A DNA stretch of 64,000 nucleotides from Owenia fusiformis. Taxonomy: Eukaryota; Annelida; Polychaeta; Sabellida; Oweniidae. Below are positions 54,706-64,000 of this stretch, one piece after another. A program made the translations under genes and the position numbers. Location of the stretch: contig CAIIXF020000010.1 in assembly GCA_903813345.2 (NCBI GenBank), positions 35,641,425-35,705,424 on the forward strand. The letters run 5' to 3'. How positions within the stretch are numbered: the first letter of the stretch is position 1; each line of letters begins with the position of its first letter. The notes below the pieces were generated by a model. The model made no database searches, was not told where the DNA came from, and saw nothing but the letters and a program-made list of their open reading frames with translations.

Positions 54706-56194
54706 TTTTTTTTTTAATTTAATTATTTATTAAACATACAATATTTAGCATACAGTTCATTTTACATAGAATTTTCTTACATATAGTTCATTTCCATATA
54801 ACATTTCTAGGTTTGCATAGTTGCCGTATTTATATTTGTTAATACAATTTTTGGCTATCAAAACCAAATTGTTTATAACATCATTTTCCGTTCCAAACAA
54901 GATTCCCTTGTTGACAAACATAATATTTTGTTATGATTTACATTGAACTTGTCTTTTACAACTTTGCATAATCCTTTAACCATTTTACAATCGACAAAGA
55001 AGTGTTCATATGTGTCTTTTATAGTTCTTTTTTTTTAAAGTAAAGATGTAACCATTTTAATGGATATTATACCTGGATGCACCTAATTTTAGTGTGCCAC
55101 TGTTGTAAAAGTGTAATTCCAAATAAATAAATAAAAAAAATAAAATAAATAGTTATACAATATTTACTTTGGTTCCATATTAAATATTAAATTTGGTTCC
55201 ATTTTTCTTCCACTTTGGGAATAACTAATTCTTTTTCCAAAATCATGTTTCTAAAATGTTTTGCTGTGGTATCTTTGACAAACATTTTATTATATTTGAA
55301 TGATATTTCTTTGTCTTGAATATCAACATTGGTATTCAAAAGTGCATTCTTGAATACATTGTACTGTAGTAAGATTGCAGGAGTTTGTCCAAAAATCTGT
55401 ACAATTTCATCATACTTTTTCATATTACCATCCTGATTAAATAAATCTCCTACTCTTACAATACCTTGCTCAATCCATTTTTTGAAATACACAATTGATC
55501 TTTTGAATTGTATGTTCATATTATTCCAAAAAACATCTTGCTTTGAAACTCTATTTTTTACCTTGATGTTTCTATTGTTGAACCATTCTTTAATTAAATA
55601 GCTATAGAACTCTGGAAGTTTCTCTATTTCTAATTTACTTTTGAGATTCTGATAATTTGTTTGGTATTCAAATATAAGTGACCCATGTCCAGATACTTTC
55701 AAAAAATGCTTAAACAAATTGTGCCAAGTTGGTTGTTGTGTAAGAGAAAATCTCTTTACCCAGGTCATGATCATTGTGCTTTGGATTACATTCATATCAA
55801 TCATATTTATACCCCCATTTACACATTTTTGCCAAAGAATTTTTCTTTTTATACGTTCCCCTCCTGTCCCCTTACTATTTCTCCACAAAAATTGGTATAA
55901 CATGTGATTAATACTATAGTATCTAATATTTTTTGAGGTGCTTTAAATACCATCAGCATATTTGTTATTTGGGATTCTATTAAAGATTTGATTAAAATGA
56001 CTTTTCCAATGAGGCTTATATTTCTTTTTGACCACAACTTTATTAATTCTTTCATTCTATTTATTTTATGGTTCCAGTTCATATCAATTTTGCTAGCTTT
56101 GCATGAATTAGAGAATGTGATTCCTAAAATTTTTAATTTGGCATTTTCTCCATGTTTCCAAGTTAAATTACCTGGTGACTCCCTCGAGTTTTTA
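54706..56194 (-). mobile_element. 5'-truncated L1/Tx1-like LINE with 10-bp target duplication
   Basis: The minus strand carries the C-terminal part of an L1/Tx1-type ORF2: KLKILGITFSNS, DMNWNHKINRMKELIKLWSK, RNISLIGKVILIKSLI (frame 56,082-55,849), then YQFLWRNSKGTGGERIKRKI, GGINMIDM and TWVKRF (55,903-55,187), and finally TYEHFFVDCKMVKGLCKVVK near 54,990. A poly(A) tail (poly(T) at 54,706-54,715) ends it. TTTTATGCAG flanks both ends exactly (54,696-54,705 and 56,195-56,204). The ORF has a frameshift near 55,900 and a foreign insert at ~55,030-55,150. Confidence 0.88.
55030..55150 (+). mobile_element. Small poly(A)-tailed retro-insertion inside the L1/Tx1-like LINE
   Basis: AAAGTAAAGATGTAACC..GTGTAATTCCAAATAAATAAATAAAAAAAATAAAAT lies on the plus strand, opposite to the LINE, and separates the LINE's last coding pieces. 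A polyadenylation-like signal followed by an A-rich tail suggests a 3' fragment of another retroelement. Its 5' boundary is uncertain. Confidence 0.5.
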
Positions 56195-56621
56195 TTTTAT
56201 GCAGTTCACCTACATTGTAGTAATCAGTAGTGGCTGTGTTCTGTGTAGATGCACTGGCCCGTCCCCTCCCTTTGAGATGGGTCCAGAAACAATTGGGTCC
56301 GACATTTTAGCGCTCCAACCTCTCGGGTGCTTTGTGTTAACGTGAGATATCGCCCTGGTTGCTTAATTCAGGAATTCTTGGAGGAGCATGGGGCAAAACG
56401 GCCCTCATAATAATTTGATCTATGCAGAGGTTTTTCTAATCTGTCAATCATCGCTCACTTTGATGTTCCATTTTATCAAGGAATTGTATTTCACATTTTC
56501 TGTGATTTTTCAGAGTGGTGGAAAATAAAGTTGAGATTGGGGGACAATGGCCCATGGGTGGGGCAGAACAGCCCACAATCAAAGCTTTGGTTTTAAAACC
56601 AAGATTAATTAACTACAGGAC

Positions 56622-58352
56622 TTTTTTTTTTTATATGTGATTTATTTCATAGTAAAATAGAATTATTACATACACATGTTGCGGCTTTGCAATGAAGCAG
56701 TATAAGCCACAATTAAATAATAACAAGATTTAAAAAAAGAAAGTATGACAATGGATTTGCAATAAACAAAAGAAGTATTGTGTACAAAATTATACAGTTG
56801 GTGGTGGAAGAAATACTTACACGCTTGCACACCTTTAAATAAAAGCTGAGGTGAGCCTTAAAATTTCAATATTAACTTCTTTTGGCAGACTTCTGTCTCC
56901 ATACAAAAATAATGATAATTTGTCTTGCTGGTTTTTAAATGCTGGGTAATTAAAATTTAGAAGAGTAAGTGCATCCTCTAAATCTTTAAGATATTGTGAT
57001 CTAAGGTTACAAGAGAACATGACATGAATGGATGTTTCATTGCTATACCAACATTTGCATGTAGGGGATGGTACATTAGTAAAATTGTGGGCGTAAAAAT
57101 GGGACTGGAAGATCAGATCACAGTGCACCTTGTTCAGAGAAATTTCTTGGCTCCTTGTCAAGGAGATCTCAGAGGAATTAATGTTATAAGTAATCATTAA
57201 TTTTTTCTTTACATTCGATTTAAATATATTTAGATTTGGTGATTCTTTTATTTCGGGTGGGAGAGACTCCCAGTCAATGATGGATTTTAATACACATGAT
57301 CTATTTGAAAATGTCGAGGTTTTGATTGGACCCTTAGGAAAAATGTTATGGGTAACCAATAGGTTTCACATAACCACCCATATTGTTACCCATAGCCACC
57401 AAGTACCCATAACTTAAGGGTAATTGATGCTGTATCCAACCTAAGTTTTTTGGTAATGACTTATAATGGGTAATAATGGGTAAATAATGCTTTTACGTTA
57501 TGCCATTATGTATTGGTAATGTGCAAGTTATGAGTAGGTTATTTGGAATTTATGTGTATGTTATGGGGACACATAATCTGCCAATAACCTACACATGCTG
57601 AGCCCATAACATCTACTTATGTAAAATTATGAGTATATCATTGTTATAACATGTAAGTTTTAACCATAACTATTGGTTATGGGTAACATTATGGGTAACA
57701 CTATGGGTTATGTACATATAAACCATAAATGACCTAATGAATTACCATTATTATGGATAACACTATGGGTAATACCCATAACATTTTTCCTAAGGGGAAT
57801 TTGGTAGTCACGACTTCTTTGTGTTATTGATGGAAGATTTCTACGATATTGATTAAAATGCTCAAAACGTAGGATGGAAGTTTATTGTTGTAAGCTCGGT
57901 ACATTAGGAAAAGTCTATGCATTTGTCTTCTATCAGATAGCTTTGGCCAATTTAAGCAGTTAAGGACTTTTGGTGAAGATGTTCCATGTAGTACACCTGA
58001 GCAAATGCAGGCTGCTTTGTAGTATAATTGATCAATGGATTTTAATTTACTTATATTTGCACAACCATAAAGAATATCGCAATAGTCGAAAATTGGAATT
58101 ATGAAAGATTTGAAAATTAATTCCATGTGTTTTCCATTTAATTTGTTGCTTAGAGATTTAAGTGGGTTTAATAGTTTATCAATCCTCTTGGTGAGCTCTG
58201 TGATGTGTTGGTCAAAAGTTAGGTGTTTGTCTAGTATGAGGCCTAAATGTTTATGATGATCAACTCGAGGTAGAACATCATTACCAATTTTGAGGTCAGG
58301 AACGTTATATTCACATTTCCTTGGGTTTGAGAAAATTATGTCTTTGCTTTTA
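56622..58352 (-). mobile_element. 5'-truncated LINE, relative of the 48-kb element, split by a MITE
   Basis: From 58,350 downward the minus strand reads SKDIIFSNPRKCEYNVPDLK, HHKHLGLILDKHLTFDQHI, IFKSFIIPIFDYCDILYG, GVLHGTSSPKVLNCLNWPKL and DYQIP. After the inserted MITE it continues IKTSTFSNRSC, IIDWESLPPEIKES, FYAHNFTNVPSPTCKC and HVMFSC to a stop at 56,835. Each word has a counterpart in the 48-52-kb LINE (HKHLGLIFDPCLSYDKHI, SSTEKVLSLLNWPTL, FYAHNFNSVDSPNCAC). A poly(T) at 56,622-56,632 is its poly(A) tail. Confidence 0.88.
57331..57797. mobile_element. MITE with CCCTTAGGAAAAATGTTATG termini
   Basis: CCCTTAGGAAAAATGTTATG plus GGTA at 57,331 is perfectly inverted at 57,774-57,797. The interior is packed with variants of TTATGGGTAA and its complement (at least a dozen). 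Removing it restores the LINE frame (DYQIP joined to IKTSTF), so the target was GATTGGAATTTGG and the duplication is GA (2 bp) or GGA (3 bp). No coding capacity. Confidence 0.9.
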
Positions 58353-58354
58353 GA

Positions 58355-59131
58355 GGTTTAACACAGTTAAGCTGTGATGTACGGGCAAAAGGGGATCATC
58401 TTCACAACCTAAGGATCTTAGCAAAACAAGAAGGTCTTCTTCTCCTTAGAAGGAGACCCAAAACAGAGACTTTTAATGTTAAAGACTTTGGACCGTGTCC
58501 TGAATGTATGGAATGGATGACGGTCTCAGCATTAGGAAAGCATATTCCAAGATGCAAAAGTGGAGCGAAACATGAGAAAGTATCAATGAACGCTCAGAAA
58601 ATGAAATCTGACTTGCTTACCAAAAGAATTCCGTATGAACCATCTAATGGACTAGTAAAGCATGTTTATATGTTTATGAAACGGGATGAGGTGTCAGAAA
58701 TTGCCCAAAATGACATATTAATTAAGGTGTTTGGTGAGGCAACCCTCAGGAAAATGTTGGTAACGAGAGTAAAAGAGGAAAAATAACGTCCCAAAAAATT
58801 AGACTGACAGCAAAATTCCTACAAGCACTGAGAGAGAAACTAAATAAACCAGAAAGTGGTCTGGAACATCTACTTGTACCTTAACATTTTGATGAAATAT
58901 GTTCGGCAGCAATAGCCACTACATATCCTCAAGACACCGATATGGAGAGTCTTAAGTCACCATCTAATGCAATAAAGCTGAAGTATGACATTCAACAACT
59001 TATTGATATTAAGTGGGCTTTAATTGTTCAGCACAAAATACAAGGAAATCCAGACGACTGTAAGACATTGCGCCATCTTATGTCACTTGAATATGGAGAC
59101 AGTGTATCTGGAGAATTAGAAGTCATTTCGT
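58355..59131 (+). pseudogene. Broken zinc-finger exon of a dispersed metazoan family
   Basis: The frame opens LTQLSCDVRAKGDHLHNLRI, LAKQEGLLLLRRRPKTETF and VKDFGPCPECMEWMTVSALG. The finger is CPEC..H..RC (CX2CX11HX3C). It continues to MFMKRDEVSEIAQNDILIKV, FGEATLRKM, then a stop at 58,784. A one-base frame change at the A-run 58,780-58,783 recovers KITSQKIRLTAKFLQALREK, a second stop (58,882-58,884), then SPSNAIKLKYDIQQLIDIKW and CKTLRHLMSLEYGDSVSG, ending at a consensus donor (TTTC|GTAAGT). The word order matches a large family of predicted animal proteins with the pattern KGD..HN..VL / GPC..C.....L..H...C. I recall, without certainty, a tyrosine-recombinase-like (Crypton) C-terminus in longer members. 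The LINE at 56,622-58,352 abuts its 5' edge. Confidence 0.65.
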
Positions 59132-59139
59132 AAGTTTAT

Positions 59140-60650
59140 TTTAATTAAATTTAATTTAATTTAAAACTAAATTTGAAGATATGAAAAAGAAAGATATTGA
59201 CATTTAGAACTTTAACAGAATATTGCACATAGACTTGAACATAGGATGTTGGGTAAAAATATGGACACATAAGACACAATAATAGTGTAACAAATTCTTA
59301 AAACCGCCAATAACTTAACAAATACTGTTAAGACTGACTTTAGTTTTTTTTCAAAATCATCTACAAGTTTTCAAATTGACCATTTTTTCAGATCATCTAC
59401 AAGTTTCCAGAAATTCAAATCTGACTTGATTGAACTGATTATATTGTTAGCCACTAAGTGTTGACATTTTGTCATGTTTATGCCCATGTTTATTTATATT
59501 TATTATTATATATTTGTTAATGATTTCAGTCTCACTGACTACACAGCCAATATAATTCGGCGCCGTTTCGGCATCGGAAACATTCACCGCTGTTCCGGCA
59601 CCATTTCGACACCGTTCTGGCACCGAAACCTTTCGACACCAAAAGGAGAATGTAAGATATGGCAAGCCATTTTCAAAGGGCTATATCTTTAGTTCGAAGA
59701 ATAATTTAACCGCAAAATCAAATGGTTCTGTTAGATCCATGTCTTATCTTCAATAAATGACATCAGGATGATAATCAAGTTGATTGGATTATCTCTTAAG
59801 CTGTCCCTAATCCACCCATCCTCACCAATTTCCCCTAATTCTAACGCAATTTTCACCAAAAGTGCAGGCCTTTTTAATAATTTTTAGTGCAAAGTTGTAT
59901 TGAACTTTCAGACATGATTTAAACTGTAAAGGGGAAAAATTAATTATGAACCTACTTTTTGGTATTTTTTTTTCGTGATTTTTTCGGATTTTTTCTGATA
60001 TTATAAGGTGCTTCATACTTATATTATACAATTACAAAATAGAGGGCAGTTAAGTGTCATAAATAAGTGTCAAACACTCAGATAGTGACTTACTCAGCCT
60101 TACGGATTGCCTTAATCCTGTATTTTACCTTGACAATTGTTTGTGTATAAAACAGTTGTGCCATTCACGTAGAGCTATTTATAAACTGAATAGTTCTTTG
60201 TAATTACATGTGCCTGGTTTTGGCTATTCAACCTAGACTCTTTGTTTGGGCAGGCTGAAATGAATAAGTGTGAAAATAAAATGAATTACAGGGTGAGGCA
60301 AAAAATGTCATCCAAAGAAATGTTATTAGCTCATTCATCCAGTATGAGTTGAAATCATATTTAGTTAATTTTACCATGTAAAATCATTTTGTATTTAACC
60401 ATATTTTATGGGTCCATTCCTCAAGGTCACAATTCTATGGCCATTCTACAAATTTCAGCCTCGTCCCTTCAGGCAGACCTGCACTGGTCAGTTGAGAATG
60501 TAAGGTCACCGTCACAGAAATTGTTCTCCTACTTGTTGTAGGGGTTGACATTATCTCAGAGATAGCCCGTAGTCATGAAATGAGGCTGGCATTTTGGACC
60601 ATGTTTCGTTTTATAGCCATACAATCCAAGACTATTTGGGCAGGGTCGAT
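59140..60650. other. No recognisable gene
   Basis: A short GC-richer stretch with repeated CGGCAC/TTTCGGCAC words lies at 59,555-59,645. Dispersed CAAATCTGACTT words at 59,417, 62,291 and 62,408 suggest an old diverged repeat. Nothing coding is supported. Confidence 0.4.
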
Positions 60651-60655
60651 AGCAC

Positions 60656-60739
60656 AATAACGTCATTTCTAAGAAATATTGGACTGTGAGGGCCGAAGGT
60701 CCAATATTTCCATATGTTGCTCGCAGAAATGACGTTATT
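60656..60739. repeat. Hairpin palindrome 1
   Basis: AATAACGTCATTTCT at 60,656 is inverted exactly at 60,725-60,739, and the inner AGAAATATTGGAC is inverted as GTCCAATATTTC. The loop carries GGCCGAAGGTCC, itself partly palindromic. Confidence 0.85.
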
Positions 60740-61405
60740 AGTATTATTACCACTGTTAACGACCAGGGCTGAAAATTGTATGCACTGAAGGATATCTAAT
60801 ATCCCGGGGAAAAATTGCTGGTCCAGAATATATACTAGACCGGTCCATATGGACCACCACTATGATGTCACACATTTCTCAGGTCGACATAGTAAAATGA
60901 ACGCCTTCTAAACTAGCACTAAAACCTCTAGAACTGGCCCGGCAAGGTGGTAATAATTAAACTTAGTAAAGTGAAAGAACATTAAACAAGGTTTTATTAT
61001 GCGAAATAACACTTTAACAGATGCAGAATTTGTTTGGGCTACATTTTTGGCTCACTCGGTATTAGACTGCACTTTGATAGTATTCGTGGTGTCATATGTG
61101 GGGTAAAAGGCGATGATTTAACCTACTGTTGATGGCAAATTCATTTTAATACGAATGAATAGTGGCAGGTGCTATTTTTATCTAAGGAGCCATAAAATAG
61201 TAGGTTGATCTGGCAGCTGTTAGTTGAATTCGCGAATACTACTTGTAATGGGGTTTCAAACCCTGTGGTCACCTATGTAGTTTCTTCATCCTAGGTCAAA
61301 TCCACTCAAGAATGCCCTTAATTATAATGGTGTTGTATTAGATGCTGCATTTATTAATTTCTTGAATCACAGCACCCCTAAGCTTGATCATAATTCTGTT
61401 GATTG

Positions 61406-61507
61406 ACCTACAGCATAGGCCCAGGGAAAAGTAGTAGGAAGGCAGCTTATGAGTGCTCTCGGTGTTCATAAGCTTACTACTACTTTTACATAGGCCTATG
61501 GCCTACA
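61406..61507. repeat. Hairpin palindrome 2
   Basis: Arms TACAGCATAGGCC..AAAAGTAGTAGGAAG and GCTTATGA pair with TCATAAGCTTACTACTACTT and AGGCCTATGGCCTA. They are imperfect, about 42 bp each, around the loop GTGCTCTCGGTG. Confidence 0.8.
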
Positions 61508-61742
61508 GATAAGTTTGGGATCCCTTATTAAAACCAAAACCTCTAATTCTAATTACAGCCACTAAAAGCAACAACCCCGAACCAAGTGCATGTAGCAGTC
61601 ATTGAACCCAAAAGCATTTTTATATGCCAACCTATAATGAGACCCCCATTAGTGAATAACAACCAGGTAGTCGTCTAAGGTATAGCAACATGCTCAGTTT
61701 GTAATTTTATAGAAGGTCACTGAATCCTCTAATCGTTCATTA

Positions 61743-61848
61743 GTTATGGATAAACTATGAGTACTGGGTTTTATGAGAAATACTAGCAGAGGGGCTTGGC
61801 CTGAGGCTATTAGTTCTCATAAGACCCATTTCGAATAATTTATCTAAC
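61743..61848. repeat. Hairpin palindrome 3
   Basis: GGATAAACTATGAGTACTGG plus GTTTTATGAGAA pairs imperfectly with TTCTCATAAGACCCATTTCG plus AATAATTTATC. Arms are about 38 bp, and the loop is GGGGCTTGGCCTGAGGC. Confidence 0.75.
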
Positions 61849-63841
61849 TTAAAACCCACACTGACTCTTAGGAAGGGTAAATGACCCATGTTCCAAGTTA
61901 AGAAAAATTATTTTGTATTAACTGTGAGGTAAATGTGTAGAGAAGTGGTTTGGTTTAATTGGTTCAGCTTCAATGCACCGCATGTATCAGGCAAGGTACG
62001 GTTAAAAAGTGTATTTATTTTGTGTTTACAATTCAACTATTGAGTGATTGAAAATGGTTTAATTAGTGCAGCTTCGGTGCACTGCATGTGACAGTCAAGG
62101 TGTAATATTGAGCCAAACACTGTCAATCATATTTTGTGCCACACTGGCTTTAGATAGCTTACAGTGTCCATTCTTCAAAAACAATACAACAAGAATGCAC
62201 TCCTCTTTCTTACTACTGTACATTCTTGAAGGTGAAAAAGGTCTTCCAATTGATCATTTTTTCAAAATGATCTTCAGGGTCTCAAAAATTCAAATCTGAC
62301 TTTAGATTTTACAATTATTGACCGTCAATGACCTCAAAGTAAAGAGGGTCTAAAAGGTATTTTTCAAATTCCGAATTTTCGAAATCACCAACAAGTTCTC
62401 AGAAGTCAAATCTGACTTTTGATTTGACATTTGACCTCTCAAGTTTAAAAAGTTCAAAAAGGCATTTTTCAACTTGCTTCAAATAACCTTTTTCTTTTCA
62501 AGATTTGTCTTAAACTACAAGGTGGTGACATTTGTATCTCATACCCATGTACATGGGTGGTGATACAGCTTTTGAAGGGTTCAATTTTTAAAGTTCTAAA
62601 AGATTATTCAATCTAATGCTATCTGAGGTATAAATACATTCATAGTATCCATAGATGTGAAATTCGTCTCGTCAAAGATAGATGGATATAGAGTCATAAA
62701 ATAAAGCCAGAATTGTTAATTTTAGTTTTTCATTGATTGTCAAAATAGCGCCATTCAAAGAACTTTTCAATAGAGAAAATCCATTCTAAATAAGTTTTAA
62801 ACAGGTTTTAAATATGTCAGGGTATTCTGTGTATCATTTTATTTAATCACAGCATGAAAAAAGATTATTGTAGTCTCAGGAATCGTAAATTCACCCCAAC
62901 ACATGAGAGTGTAATTTGTGCAGTTGTGCTTAACAGTGGATGATGATTCCATATTGAATAGGGGAGCAATCTAAATGTTGCAATATAGGTGACACCTTTC
63001 AGACGACTTCCTGAGAATTACCCTGCAAATAAAAAACGTTTTAGTGTAGATTGGTTCTATAGTGAACGAGCATTTCAATTAGGCATTTTTTATCGAGGAT
63101 AAAATGGCAAAGGTAAACAATTTTGCAATTCTGGCCTTATTTATGACTAGAAAAATGTTAGATCTATAGGACATACAAGTAACTCTACAAGTGCATTAAT
63201 GCAACTACAATTCATATAATCTGAATAATCTGAAACGTTAGAATTAAACTCTTCAAATAATATATCATGCCCAAAGTACACGGGTACGTGGGTACGAGGT
63301 ACAAGGTTTTTCATACAAAGCCCGAGGTATTGACTGAGGGAATAGAGTGATCGAGTGACAAAATCATAATTAAACAAGGCAATACACCTATTGTCAAAGG
63401 GTAAAACCCATAGCATTAAACTGTTTATTCCATAAAAATCCCAATCAGCAAAAACAATCCAATAAAAAGAACAGGTGCGTTTATTGGCAAATAATGACCC
63501 CATGGTCAAAATAAATAATTCTTAGGTGTAACATGAAGAATAGAATGTTATATAACTCTTTGGAAAATATTAAAGTGCTCGGGCACATATAGGCTGAGAT
63601 AGGGGCCATTTAGTTAAGTAAGGTCGTATTGACTTACATATGGGGCTGTGCATCATTGACTTAACATTAGGATATCAGCAGATCCCTATACACTGCATAA
63701 AATAACGAATATTGCTTGCAAATAACGAGCAATTCTAGTGGTTATTTGCTTCAAATTGCATGTTATAACTCAGATGCTAGAGGAAGAAGTAGATAAACTC
63801 ACATCAAATACGCTAAATGAAATTATTGAAAATGTAATTAA
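61849..63841. other. No recognisable gene
   Basis: GGTTTAATTGGTTCAGCTTC (61,951) recurs diverged at 62,050 (GGTTTAATTAGTGCAGCTTC), a ~104-bp tandem duplication. The 120-codon minus frame at 63,147-63,509 has no supporting signals. Otherwise unremarkable. Confidence 0.4.
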
Positions 63842-64000
63842 GGAATAAATAATGATAGGCCATTCAATATGGTGAAATTCAGCACGAGTTGGACAGAATG
63901 TCGTACAAAGCACGAACCGAAGGTGAGTGCATTTGTACTGACATTCTGTCCAACGAGTGCTGAATTTCACCATATTGAATGGCCTATCATTATTTATTCC
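63842..64000. repeat. Hairpin palindrome 4, near-perfect ~70-bp arms, at the window edge
   Basis: GGAATAAATAATGATAGGCC starts the left arm at 63,842, and its exact inverse ends at 64,000. The arms match over ~68-70 bp with one two-base difference and one single-base indel. The ~21-bp centre reads GCACGAACCGAAGGTGAGTGC and shares CCGAAGGT with the loop of palindrome 1. The element may continue beyond the window. Confidence 0.93.

Noticed and set aside
63147-63509. 120-codon minus-strand ORF
   Set aside because: Open, but without recognisable motifs. Composition and position suggest repeat-derived or chance sequence; I would want homologues before calling it.
1-64000. CRISPR array or prokaryotic operon
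   Set aside because: No regularly spaced direct repeats with unique spacers; all tandem arrays are head-to-tail satellites, and gene structures are spliced and eukaryotic.

Overview
This is eukaryotic, AT-rich DNA from an animal genome, most likely a marine invertebrate. The evidence is the spliced gene structures with GT..AG introns, the several non-LTR retrotransposon lineages with poly(A) or short-repeat tails, hAT and mariner-like DNA transposons, tRNA-like fragments, and dispersed protein families that are abundant in molluscs, cnidarians and other invertebrates. Nothing looks bacterial. The host species cannot be fixed from this window; a lophotrochozoan such as a bivalve is a guess. 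Nearly everything recognisable is mobile or repeat-derived, and most is decayed.

Layout. 0.6-0.9 kb is a 30-bp minisatellite. 0.9-6.55 kb looks like one unit: a divergent pair of small spliced genes (minus: Tudor-like/acidic/coiled-coil protein; plus: C2H2-finger/acidic protein) bracketed by inverted arrays of degenerate ~170-bp repeats with similar outer ends. 6.66-7.9 kb is a ~200-bp satellite, 8.75-9.0 kb an ~87-bp triplication, and 9.4-11.7 kb a repeat family ending in three near-identical 318-bp units. 13.3-15.5 kb is a dead hAT transposase with two introns.

16.3-36.2 kb, continuing at 40.1-40.9 kb, is an array of decayed minus-strand copies of a gene encoding a PIF1-like helicase tail plus further domains. 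One of its coding segments has expanded into 181-bp satellites, and a 2.4-kb stretch is duplicated in tandem almost without change. A complete 6.3-kb LINE (24,891-31,190) with two intact ORFs sits in this array. The neighbouring duplicate preserves the empty target site and shows a 5-bp target duplication. Its ORF1 combines an RNase H1/viroplasmin-type N-terminal domain, a coiled coil and an SGNH-esterase-like region.

36.15-40.07 kb is a non-autonomous TIR element containing a mariner-like element, which contains a further TIR element. 42.4-46.4 kb holds a Cys-rich domain relic, a second mariner-like MITE, a 5'-truncated CR1/Jockey-like LINE and a homogeneous 26-bp minisatellite. 48.1-52.15 kb is a near-complete LINE whose endonuclease and RT halves are separated by one -1 shift at a run of A. 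52.25-53.5 kb is a dead copy of a dispersed invertebrate family, 54.0-54.5 kb a foldback element, and 54.7-56.2 kb a truncated L1/Tx1-like LINE with a perfect 10-bp target duplication. 56.6-58.35 kb is a truncated LINE split by a MITE. 58.35-59.13 kb is a broken zinc-finger exon. 60.6-64.0 kb carries four palindromes, the last running to the window edge.

The features do not form a pathway; the window records successive insertion, duplication and decay. The best candidates for something undescribed are the repeat-bracketed divergent gene pair and the ORF1 domain architecture of the intact LINE.
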